Source: Isoetes engelmannii (taxonomy: Eukaryota; Streptophyta; Lycopodiopsida; Isoetales; Isoetaceae). From it: DNA of 31,228 nt. The notes beneath the pieces were generated by a model. It was not told where the DNA came from and searched no databases. It was given only the letters and a program-made list of their open reading frames with translations. Of the stretch, positions 21,310 to 30,419 are shown piece by piece; position 1 is the first letter of the stretch, and every line of letters starts with the position of its first letter. Made by a program: the position numbers and the translations under genes. The DNA lies in NCBI GenBank assembly GCA_011763485.2, contig JAANSK020290378.1, positions 1-31,228 of the forward strand. The letters run 5' to 3'.

Positions 21310-22327
21310 TGAATGAGGGGCATTTTATATTGCAGACTACCTTTGGCCAATACATTATGCCAGCCACCTAGTGCTGAGTGGGGTTTTTAGCATATACCTC
21401 AGTCATGGGTGAAGCAGAGGAGGAACATCATAGAGACAAATGCATATGTCATAGGAGGATGAACATCACGGGGTTGTGATGATAGCAGAGCGTGAACATG
21501 GTTATGGTGAAGCAGAGGATGAACAGCATCAGGATTAATCAGGGCTTCAAGCTTGAGTCACCAACACGTGTAACTTCTGCCCAAAGATTTTGCCATTGAT
21601 AAAAACCCATGTGAATAGTACAAAACCCATGTAGGTGCAAAGTGAATATTAACCATACAGAGCATTTCTGAATACGTGGTATCTAGCAACATGAACATAC
21701 AATTATAATGTGCATCTTTTCAGAACTTTATAGAAGGGAGAAGAATTTTCCTGGAAGTTCATGCAAATGCCGGAATCTGTAACCCTTCTTAGTTGTTTTG
21801 GATGATCTATAAGGGTGGTCACATGATCATTATAAGGGTGGTCACATGATCATTTTTTTGCTTTCAACAGCAGATTTTCATGTCAAAACGGAGGCGGAGG
21901 CCTCCATATCTGAAATCGGAGGCCAGTTTTCAATCTTCCATTCCGGCAGGGGGAGCATCCACAATAACTAATTTGATTTGCTGGTTCCCCTCTCTTCTGC
22001 AGCTCTTTCCCCTCAGTTTTGCTGCTCTTCGCCAGGTGGAGGTAGCCAAGATTGCATATAGCCATCCTTTATGGGTCTTCCCTGTTCCGTTTCTTCGTCG
22101 ATGCTAGAATTTAATGCTAGTTGAGGTCTGTAAGTTGCGAGATTTTGTGGTGCGCGTGATCTTTTCTATGTTACCTACTGGGTAGGCCAGCAAGATATAA
22201 CTGGCTTTCTTGCGTTGGAAGTAGTTGAGCGTACAGGAAAAATGATTTAGGAATGAAGGGATTGGCTAGTGTTCTTGATCACACCATTTGAGATTTGTGA
22301 CATGGAGCAAATTTTTGGATGGCATGA
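21310..22327 (+). other. PMS1 3' flank and intergenic sequence
   Basis: The first few hundred bases are probably PMS1 3' UTR. A degenerate repeat of GTGAAGCAGAGGA...GAACA lies at 21405-21530. A 23-bp unit (TATAAGGGTGGTCACATGATC...) is duplicated at 21808-21830 and 21831-21853. A short plus-strand open frame at 21880-22107 begins with a basic stretch (MSKRRRRPP) and could be a first exon of something, but no downstream exon or family match is visible. Confidence 0.5.
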
Positions 22328-22336
22328 TAATTTATT
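22328..22336 (+). repeat. Left 9-bp target-site duplication (TAATTTATT)
   Basis: TAATTTATT here is repeated exactly at 23800-23808, immediately outside the two terminal inverted repeats of the element between them. Nine bases is the size typical of Mutator-superfamily insertions. Confidence 0.85.
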
Positions 22337-22435
22337 GGGCAATTTGTAAAAATCCCCTTATTTATTTGTAAAATTGTGAAAATGCCCCTGTTTTTGAGGT
22401 ATTTTTGATAAAGTGACCATATCATTCTTTTGATG

Positions 22436-23421
22436 TACTACGTAATCTACGGAAGGGGGGCCATTCTGCCCCGTAGGGCCTCGAGGCGGCGCCGCCAGCC
22501 GAGGCGGTGCACGTCCCGTAGATTACGGGATATAATAAACATGGAGGCTAAAATTTCCACTAAAACTTGTTGTGCTTGATCAGAGAATAAAAAAACAACA
22601 AAAACAAAGCCTAATCGCTAGAATCTAAGTACAATCAGTCTGGAATTGAAATCAGAGGTCTCTTTCTGACAAAAAAAGACCAGAAAAATAAGAACCGGCC
22701 AAGTTTTCTGATATGGATGAAGCCCTTATTAAGTTTGAAGGGCACCATAAGACAAGCGTTGTTGAAAATCTGCTGCTACACTACGCAATCTGCTGCTACA
22801 CTACGCCTTGTCTGCTATTGCATTGTATTAAGAAGGGGCTCCCGATTTTCCAGTGCCTGAATCAACGATTATTAGCCCCAACCTGTATAGAGGAAGCAAT
22901 GTACACCTACCTGATTCTGTTAACAACAGCAAGATTCGGCTCTGTGAGAGCTTAAGAAAATCAATATCTGAGGCAACAGACATAAGCCGAAGATTTGCAT
23001 GTCGCGTGGGTAAAAAAACTCGAACAAGGCAAGCTCGAACTCGAACAACTCGATTCTTAAAACTCGAACAAGGCAAGCTAAACAGAAACAAGGCATTGGA
23101 ACAAGAACAAGGCGCTGGAACAAGAACAAGGCAAGGTGCTGGAACAAGAACAAGGCGCTGGAACAAGAACAAGGCCGCTGGAACTCGAAGAAGTCCGCTG
23201 AAGGCTGCTGGAACTCTTGAAGAACTCGAAGAAGGCCGCTGGAACTCGAAGAATAAGGCGTTGGAACAAGAAAGGCGCCCGCCCAAAACAAAAAACACGA
23301 AACAGGGGAAGCGTCGCATGAGAATCAGGGGAAGCGGCGCCGCTCCCTCATATTTGCACTATTTTACGCATTATAATTTTGCCGTAATAATGCTGTAATT
23401 TTAGCCTCCTGTTTATTACGA
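22436..23421. repeat. 986-bp insert inside the MULE, flanked by a perfect 33-bp direct repeat
   Basis: The 33 bases at 22403-22435 recur exactly at 23422-23454, one copy on each side of this segment. The second copy runs straight on into the rest of the element's left arm, so the segment interrupts that arm. Inside it are a GC-rich hairpin (CGTAATCTACGG at 22444 against CCGTAGATTACG at 22514), a GGCGGCGCCGCC palindrome near 22487, and an inner inverted repeat (GGAGGCTAAAATT at 22543, reverse complement AATTTTAGCCTCC at 23398). It shows no transposase-like coding sequence. Confidence 0.8.
23010..23280 (+). repeat. Degenerate minisatellite, ~18-20 bp unit GGCGCTGGAACAAGAACAA
   Basis: Variants of AACTCGAACAAGGCAAGCT and GGCGCTGGAACAAGAACAAG recur more than ten times with irregular spacing. 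A plus-strand frame (22853-23398) runs through it and would encode a low-complexity Glu/Gln/Thr/Arg/Lys protein. The region sits within the insert in the foldback element. I regard the open frame as a by-product of the repeat, though a captured gene fragment at 22853-23010 cannot be excluded. Confidence 0.7.
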
Positions 23422-23799
23422 TTTTGATAAAGTGACCATATCATTCTTTTGATGATTCAAATAGGAATGTGTTCTTCAGATAAATTATAGCTGTAAATTA
23501 TAGCTGAGGATGATACCTTTTCATAAAACCTGAAATCACTCGAATTGGAGTCAAGAATCACAAGTTATGTTATTTCTTAACCACAAACAAATCGTGACCA
23601 TAACTTAAGATTTCAGACACCAATTTAGATGATTTCAGCTTTGACAAAAAGAGATCATCCTCACCTACAATTCATCTGGAGGACGTGATCTTATTTGGAT
23701 TATCGAACAAAAGTTAGGGTGATTCTATAAAAAATACCCCTAAAATAGGGGCATTTTCACAATTTTGTAAATAAATAGGGGTGTTTTTACAATTTTTCC

Positions 23800-23808
23800 T
23801 AATTTATT
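23800..23808 (+). repeat. Right 9-bp target-site duplication (TAATTTATT)
   Basis: Exact partner of 22328-22336. Confidence 0.85.
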
Positions 23809-23982
23809 TAGCAGCTTCAACTTATACAAGGTTCATATACGGGCTTTTCTTTTCTATATGGAATTCACTTGGATGCTTCAGTGCTGATCAATTTGATGAG
23901 CTATTCATTCACATGGCATGCGACCTTGCTTGGTGTAAGCAATTTTGGCAACTTAACCTTGCCGTCTGGCAAGGCAAGATTA

Positions 23983-24130
23983 AAAGATAAGATAAGATAA
24001 GAATATTTTAACGTCGCGCCACAGGGCAGCATCCAATCGGACATGCGACGGAACAATACATAGGGGGGACCGAAGTCCTTAAACAGTACGGGGACCGAAG
24101 TCCTAGAGCAATACAAAAGGACCGAAGTCC
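23983..24130 (+). repeat. GATAA microsatellite and three-copy GGGACCGAAGTCC repeat
   Basis: AAGATAAGATAAGATAAGA lies at about 23985. Downstream, GG[G/A]ACCGAAGTCC, followed by 10-15 variable bases ending in CA-rich sequence, occurs at about 24066, 24091 and 24118 (offsets of about 25-27 bp). GGACCGAAGTCC is itself nearly palindromic (GGACttcggTCC-like). Confidence 0.75.
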
Positions 24131-24357
24131 CAGAACAAAAGACATCATGTTTTTATGCATGATAAAAAAAAGCATTTTCCTTAGCTTCTGGATTCCTGAA
24201 TTCTCCTAAATGGCACAGGCAATCTGGAAATTTTCGAAAGGGTAGGAAGGGTTTCTTAAATACCCAAACGCACCTGAGTTTGTCTCATTACTTACTATCG
24301 AGGGTTTTCCTTGGAAAACCTAGGGGGTTTTTAGGCCTAACTAGTAATGCGCTTGTG

Positions 24358-24545
24358 TATTATGAACGAAGTGCATCTTGGTCTACTTTGATTGTCGAAT
24401 CCGTCGATCCTGCAGCCCAAAGCGTATGTTGGGGCCTTTGGATGTATTGGATATTGGATATTGGATATTGCCTAAACGAGTTGCATGTTGGACTACCTTG
24501 GTCGTTGGATCCATTGATCATACGTCCTTGAGTGTATATTGGGCA
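24358..24545 (+). repeat. Diverged ~115-bp tandem duplication with internal TATTGGA repeat
   Basis: CGAAGTGCATCTTGGTCTAC...TCGAATCCGTCGATC...GCGTATGTTGGGG (about 24365-24433) aligns with CGAGTTGCATGTTGGACTAC...TTGGATCCATTGATC...GTGTATATTGGG (about 24477-24543). TATTGGATATTGGATATTGG separates them. Non-coding or long decayed. Confidence 0.6.
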
Positions 24546-24970
24546 TCTAAGCGCCTCGCATTTCAATTATGGTCGTCTATGATTTTGAACTATGCAATAT
24601 GGGTGCATCTAAGGTTTTGAAATATAAAATATAGCCACTCGTTTTCGAAAGGCAAGAGTTTTATTATTTTCATTAGGAATGCGACATATCTACTATAAAT
24701 GGGGGTATTGTAAGCCCTCCTTAATATAGGTCAAAGTTATTTAAAATCAAACTTATGGGCTATTTATACTCTTATGAAACCAAAGCATGTTGGATATATG
24801 AAGCAATTTATGATTTTTTGTTGCAACATATTTAATATAATAGACTTCTTGAAAATTTCCTTTTAAATTGAGCTTGCACCCATTGAACTACATAGAAAAG
24901 GATACAAACAACCTCTTCAGTAACAAATTGATGGTAAATATTGGCAGATTCATGGAGTTTTTTATTTAAC

Positions 24971-25415
24971 CTACTGTTGGGCCATCTCATCAAGCCAGGA
25001 TTCAACATCCATTCCTGATCGGTTCTTTCCTGAAATCTGTGTAAGTTTCCTGTTCTTCCAGATATTGATCATGGCAGAATCTACAGTTTTCTTATACTCT
25101 TTCTTACTAGGCTTGGCAATCTCCAATTCGAAGTCTGAGGAGTGAGAGGAATCTGAATTTGGACTAAGCTTAGAGATGGGCATGGGCGCTTGGCATGAGC
25201 TTGGTGACCGTTCACGCCATCACGTGGGGGCGGTGGGGCTATCGGGTTAGTTCTATGCTGAGGATATCTCCGGCCCATACTCTTGAACCATAAGGGTTCC
25301 ATTCCTCTATAAAACATAAGCCTAAAGCTCTGCTGTCTGCCGCTTCATGATTAAAAGTTCTTGTTCTGGGGTAAGACAGTCGGGATCAACGGGATTTGTT
25401 TGCGTAGCATTGGCG
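24971..25415 (-). pseudogene. Gag-like retrotransposon relic (weak)
   Basis: On the minus strand, a frame from about 25415 reads NPVDPDCLTPEQELLIMKRQ, then suffers several stops. It is again open from 25183 as SSDFELEIAKPSKKEYKKTV...DVESWLDEMAQQ and stops at 24971. The Pro/Asp/Gln-rich start, the charged body and a W-L-x-E-M block resemble the style of plant LTR-retrotransposon Gag, but no zinc knuckle, protease or polymerase is visible and the match is by impression. It could equally be a decayed host gene. Confidence 0.25.
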
Positions 25416-26530
25416 TACCCCGTCTATAAAGAGAAGAGAATTGATTATCGATGATAGTTGTATGCGAGCAAAATTTTGATCAACTGATCCAGTAGTAGGG
25501 ACCTTAAACCTACCATATGTAATGGATAATCACATGCAAAGCAGCTCCTTGCATAGAATTGGAATGATCACGCTTAGAAGTGCATTGGCTTCCATTTGAT
25601 CTGTAGAATAAAGTGAAATATAATGTAATCATGATGTGATAATAAATAGACTGACGTCCTTCAATTAAAAAAAAAATAATTAAAGCAACATATACAATGA
25701 CCATCCATATCCAAAACTCATCTCGATACATCATAACAAGATGCTGAAGTATCAAAGGGTTGCCCGATTCTTAAAGATCTTTGCAAAAATTCTGTAATAA
25801 ACGAATCAGTAGAGGGATTGGCAAAAATTAGTAAAAAGCTACAGGATGAGACATAGTCACGCAAGAGAATATGTGTATGTCTGAACTGTAGTGCTTGTCA
25901 TTCAAACTGCGCAAGAGCACATTTGTATCTCTTGTGGGTCAGGTTTGAACTCGAATCGTCCCAAATCCCTCCTGCTCAAAACAACAAGACACACACGAAT
26001 CTGTGCAGGTCGCAATCAGGAGGCATGAAACGAAAAACAAAGGGTTACAGAAACCCTAAAGCTCCAGATTCAACCTCTACCAATCCGACATTTGTATGCC
26101 TCTACCAATCCGGCCACCACATATCCGGAATCTCTATTCACCCCTGAACCTGTGTTCTGCCACACCGCAACTTCAAGCCGCTTCTTCCAGACGCAGACAT
26201 GTCTCCCTTGCTTGCATGGATCTTCTTCAACTCCTCCTTAACTGCGGCTCACTGACATCGCATGCATCTGCAACTAGCAGTTCTAGTTGCATCGACGGTT
26301 TCGCTTGCGGAATAAAACTTTGCACTATCAACTCACCCTTCATTAGTACATACCCAGCATATTCCTCTTATCCCGAAATCTCGACCATCGAATTGGCATA
26401 TTTACGGCATTATTCCTCTTGGCCTATCCATACCAAGGGTATATGCCCTTCGGGCAACCCAAAAAGAGGAAACTGAGATTAATATTATAATAATGATGTG
26501 CCATTGAAGGTATATACGATAAAAATTATA
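25416..26530. other. Intergenic sequence, no gene seen
   Basis: No supported gene. Around 26030-26110, AAACCCTAAAGCTCC resembles the telo-box motif often found in plant 5' UTRs, and CCTCTACCAATCCG is repeated (26074 and 26099). An open frame on the plus strand at 26096-26476 has no recognised domain. Confidence 0.45.
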
Positions 26531-26999
26531 ATAAATACAAGATCCTCCTCAGGAGCTCGGCCCGGCATCATCAGAGTAGGTTGAAGGCTCAGTAGGAGGC
26601 GGCTGATGCCGAAGGCGGGTGACTCTAGGGTTAGTGCTAATGGCGGCGTCCCCTATGATATCGGGTGAAAAAGAAGTGGCAAGGGGTGCTGCTACGAACA
26701 TCTTCATACTCATCTACCCTTCCAAGTCTTGACCCAGGGCAGCCAGGGCAAGATCTCGGCGGACCAAAACAACAGTAAATTGTTGGCTCTGGATCTTGAT
26801 ATGGCCTGCTGCTCCTGATGGGGCTTGGGAGTGCCCACCATGAAGACTCTGCCTCAGCAGCTAATTGCTTAGCAACAAAAATTACTTGCCTTCCTTGAAG
26901 GCAGAAAAAAATAAACGGGTGAGATGATTACCCAATTTTTAATCGAATCCTGAAAAGAAGTCTGAACTACCTTGTCGAGCGAGGTTGATTATTAACTTT

Positions 27000-27985
27000 T
27001 TCTCCTTAACCTCTGCATTTTCTCATCCATCTGTTCCTTGGTAATCTCCGTCAAGGGTTCGCCTTCCTCATCTGGTTCCATGGAAATGTCAACATCGTTG
27101 ATATTTCGAACCTAGGACCTGTAGCCCTAAATGCTGCCTGATGGCTCAGATGGAGGTCCTTCTGGCAAGAAAGTCCGCAATTCGAGGAGGGTATCCACGG
27201 GGTCAAACTCCTCCAGCTTATAACGCGAGGTTTGTTGAACTGGTGGTGGAGTTTAGGAGTCGAAAATCCAAAGAGGTCTTGCATGCATACTTGGACAACT
27301 CGTATAGGACCTCTTCCCAAGTTTTCCACCAATGGTCCTCAATGACATGATACATCCACAAGATGTCATCGAGAAACATATATTCCTAGTCATCAATATA
27401 AACAGTCGGTATTTGTCCATGCCTACTAATCTGTGGACTTGGCTCCGGTGGACTGGCATTTTCGCAGCTAGCTGCTTCCATCTCTTATGATCGTCATGGC
27501 TTACATGTTCACCCTCTTCTTGGTCCGCTGGTGGAATCGTCTTTCCCTTCTCCTCTTCTAATTCCTACCTTCCATGTATCAGTCCATGAGAATGTCCATG
27601 GCAAAACTAACCTCGAGGAAGATTTCATCCCCATGCTTTAGAAGAGGCTACTCCTTACCCCTACGAATAATACCATAAACTATCTGAGATGCTGACCAAT
27701 CATCCCCCATCATTTGAATGAGGATATCCTTGGGAAAGTAAAGAGTAGGAGGATCACCAAAATGGAGGCAACGGGGTACCATCTCCGTGGTGTAGAATGC
27801 CATCCAAGCATTATACTCGGGATTGGCTTGCATGTTGGGAATGAGATCAACTTTATGCAACAGATGCATGTGGAGGAGATCAAAGGAAGCCTATGGATCG
27901 CAATGCCCCCCATCAAGATACCATTCAAGGCACTTGTCATAGGTCATGTGTGTCAAGGAATCCATAGGGATGAGTGAAGGCAATG
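27000..27985 (-). pseudogene. Decayed coding-like region, family not recognised
   Basis: Minus-strand translation gives coherent protein-like stretches broken by stops and frame changes: YMFLDDILWMYHVIEDHWW followed by KTWEEVLYELSKYACK (about 27390-27275), and YNAWMAFYTTEMVPRCLHFG then DPPTLYFPKDILIQMMGDDW ... IVYGIIRRGKE to a stop at 27648 (about 27820-27648). Aromatic- and hydrophobic-rich segments of this quality are unlikely by chance, so a former gene or transposon protein is probable. I cannot name it. Confidence 0.35.
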
Positions 27986-28200
27986 AAGCTGCTCAACAGA
28001 ATAAGGTAAAACCTAATGTGTATCCCTAACTTTTATATTAAAAGTTAGGTCATACTAATATCATTGTCCTTTATTATTTAATAGATAATATATTAATTAA
28101 AAAAAAAATTACATCTATATTCAGAGACAAAATTTGTACAAATTTTTTATTAATACAAAAAGTACAGGGTACAATACATTAAGTAGAAATACAATATAAG

Positions 28201-28525
28201 CTAGAGGCCTTCCCCCCCTCTGATCCTCCGTACTAGATGAAGGTCCTTGGGCATGATAGTAACGCGTTTAGCATGGAGGGCACAAAGGCTCGTGCAAGAA
28301 CTTGGAAGCTGATGTCGGTCTTGAACTCTTGGGCAATCTCACGGATGGCAACTTCTGAATCAACATTTCAGTGGACTTCTGGTGCTTGCGGATCTTCCAT
28401 AAGGCCACTGTCTCTAGCCGCCATCTATGAGGCTTCTCCATGGTTGATGTGGAAGTAGGAGGAAGTCTAGTCCTTTTAATTAGTTGACGCTTCAGATTGG
28501 AAGATTTGGCCTTAGCTGTGCCATC
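28201..28525 (-). pseudogene. Histone H3 pseudogene with internal deletions
   Basis: Read on the minus strand, this contains KPHRWRLETVALWKIRKHQK and STEMLIQKLP in one frame, [14 protein letters not shown] in the next, and [20 protein letters not shown] with IRGG in the third, ending at TAG 28201-28203. These match the canonical H3 blocks [34 protein letters not shown] and [20 protein letters not shown] in order. The segment between RFQ and CAIH (about 23 residues of the histone fold) and the FQRLV block are deleted, and the frame shifts twice. The N-terminal tail (LKRQLIKRTRLPPTSTST) aligns loosely with the H3 tail. No intron is evident, so a retrocopy is possible, but no poly-A was found on the expected side. 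Non-functional. Confidence 0.85.
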
Positions 28526-29890
28526 TATGGCGTGAAGGTCAGGCTTTAAATCCTTTTTAGCCTTCTTCGAGGTAGTCTTCTGCTTCCTTCGTGACTTCTT
28601 ATTACTTGGGTTAGGCATTTCCTGTTCTATCTGCCACTGAGTGTGGTGTATATTGTGGATCTGACTCCTCCTTGCTAATCCAGTCATATACCTTGCAGGA
28701 TTTACCTGCATATCCTGCTCTACAGGTGTGAGAAAATCGTTGGGACGAAGCTCAAGGGTGTAACTGGCATTAACAACATCTAGTTTTTGAAGAAACTGTA
28801 TGTTGAGGTGAAAGATAAGATTCTAAACATTTCAGCCTTGTCAGTAAGAGATAATGGCATGGTTCCCATGAAACTTGTTTCAAACGTGGAACTTTGATCT
28901 TGAACAATTTTCACTTCAAGTAACTATTTGATTCGATTGGTTCTCGTTTCTGTAAAAAAAAAAAAAAAAAAAAAAAAAAACCCTGAATAGCACCAGCTAC
29001 ACCTAACTAGTAAATGGTTTAAAAACTATATTTTACGTTCTAATTAGAAAAGCTCTAATTATATCTATAAAACTTACCAAGTGAAATATGATCGAAATCA
29101 TGATGGAACAACAGATGTTTTCAAAGTGGCAGACATCCAAGTGGATCACGGTGGTGGCGACAGTGGAAGTAAGGTCAGCATTGGCTATCAGTTCTGAATA
29201 TTGATCATCACACTGAACATTGAGCATGTTAAGCTTTAAGACATTTTATGCCCCTGTAAGCTTCCATGGACATCTTATTAAAGGCTTAGAGCCTGCATCT
29301 GTACTACTGAATAAAGAAGACAGTTCTGCTATGGTCACAAAACTTTCTTGTAAGGTTGGAATCTTACTGGTCTCCACATTGGAGGATTGGTTTGGTCCTT
29401 ATATCTGGACCATTGACATGAAAGCATGCGTTCATCACAGATTTAGATGACCATATATATATAGATGTTGTGGCTTCGATAAAGCTATTTCTTCCACTGT
29501 GCAATGAGACATGGATTAATGTAGAAGGATTATAAGCCCTTCTTGACTGACGTAACTGCTCCATTTTAAGCCTAAAAAAACATTGTGAAGGGATTTCATA
29601 CAGCTATGAAGGATCTTTGGGACATCGGCCAACATTTTTTTAAAGAGATTCTTCAGTTGAAGGAATGCAAACAAAATTACAAAGCTAGCAAAGTAAAAGC
29701 ATGGAAAAAAGGCCCCAAGTTTTGATTTTATATGAGCCTTGGTAGCTTTACAGGGATAGGGCATATGCATTGATTGACACATGCATGAGAAGCTCCGACG
29801 AAGGTGCACATTTTTTATTTCCTGTAACGAGGATTGTTGGAGATGTCAGAGATTGAATTAGCTCAATTAGTTGGGGACAGAGAACAAGAT
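28526..29890. other. Intergenic sequence with a 27-base poly-A tract
   Basis: The minus-strand frame of the H3 remnant stays open upstream to about 28711 through a very basic Lys/Arg-rich stretch (KKSRRKQKTTSKKAKKDLK), which is not H3. A run of 27 A lies at 28954-28980 and could end a plus-strand retroposed sequence. Nothing else recognised. Confidence 0.45.
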
Positions 29891-29894
29891 TTTT

Positions 29895-30419
29895 CTCAAT
29901 GCTTGTGGTGCACCCATTAGTGTTCGAGTGGTATGGATATGATTATAACCTCTTCCCTCTAGCGTCCTGAGAGTCTGTTGGTCGTCATGTCCTTGGTTAG
30001 TGGGCTCTTTGGATGTCTTGGTTGTGTAGGAGGTCTGGGTGAGTCGTAACCCTCCTTAGAGAGTTGGTCCCCCCTTCCCCCTTCCCGGTGCTAGCTTTGT
30101 TGAGTTGCCTTGAAATTTGTAAGGTAGCTTGTGTTAGCGTGAGTGTTGCATGGATGTGTCTTTGGCATGTTTGATGTCCTTCCTCAGGCTTGTTTATAGG
30201 ATGGTGGCGTGTCCTAAGTGTTGCATAGATGTGTTGAGTGCATGTCTGATGTTCTTCCTTAGGTTAGCATCTTGGCTGTGGTTTGGCTTGGGTAGCGTCT
30301 TGAGTAGGGCTTCATGTTTTGTCTGGTCTTCTTGGCTAGTCTAGTCGTCTCTCAGGTTATATGCTAGTTTGTTTGGGTTCATTTATGACTCCGATATACC
30401 ACTCAATGCTTGTGGTGCA
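29895..30419 (+). mobile_element. 489-bp insertion flanked by an 18-bp direct repeat
   Basis: CTCAATGCTTGTGGTGCA occurs exactly at 29895-29912 and 30402-30419, flanking 489 bp of GT-rich sequence (29913-30401). An exact 18-bp duplication is typical of target-primed non-LTR insertions (LINE or SINE). The insert contains a diverged internal duplication (GTGTTGCAT[G/A]GATGTGT at about 30143 and 30218, each followed by GCATGT[T/C]TGATGT). It has no poly-A tail, no clear pol III promoter and no coding domain, so it is perhaps a 5'-truncated LINE end. Confidence 0.5.

Larger units (their letters stand above)
22337..23799. mobile_element. Non-autonomous Mutator-like foldback element, with nested insert
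   Basis: The ends are inverted repeats: the left begins GGGCAATTTGTAAAAATCCC and the reverse complement of the right begins GGAAAAATTGTAAAAACACC. Pairing continues through TTATTTGTAAAATTGTGAAA and beyond. Ignoring an insert (22436-23454), the left arm continues at 23455-23569 and pairs with the whole right arm 23599-23799, so the original element is a ~444-bp hairpin with arms of about 200 bp and a loop of about 30 bp. The 9-bp TSD and long TIRs place it in the Mutator superfamily (foldback MULE/MITE). No transposase is encoded, so it would need one from elsewhere. Confidence 0.85.

Noticed and set aside
21880-22107. Small basic protein gene downstream of PMS1
   Set aside because: Only one short open frame starting MSKRRRRPP, with no family match, no downstream exon and an overlapping open frame on the other strand.
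23010-23280. CRISPR array
   Set aside because: The repeat units are contiguous, degenerate and lack unique spacers of constant length; the DNA is eukaryotic.
22403-23454. 33-bp direct repeat as a transposase target-site duplication
   Set aside because: No plant DNA transposon makes duplications of that length; a repair or template-switch origin fits better.
28201-28525. Centromeric histone CENH3
   Set aside because: Surviving residues follow canonical H3, not the diverged CENH3 fold, and the gene is broken.
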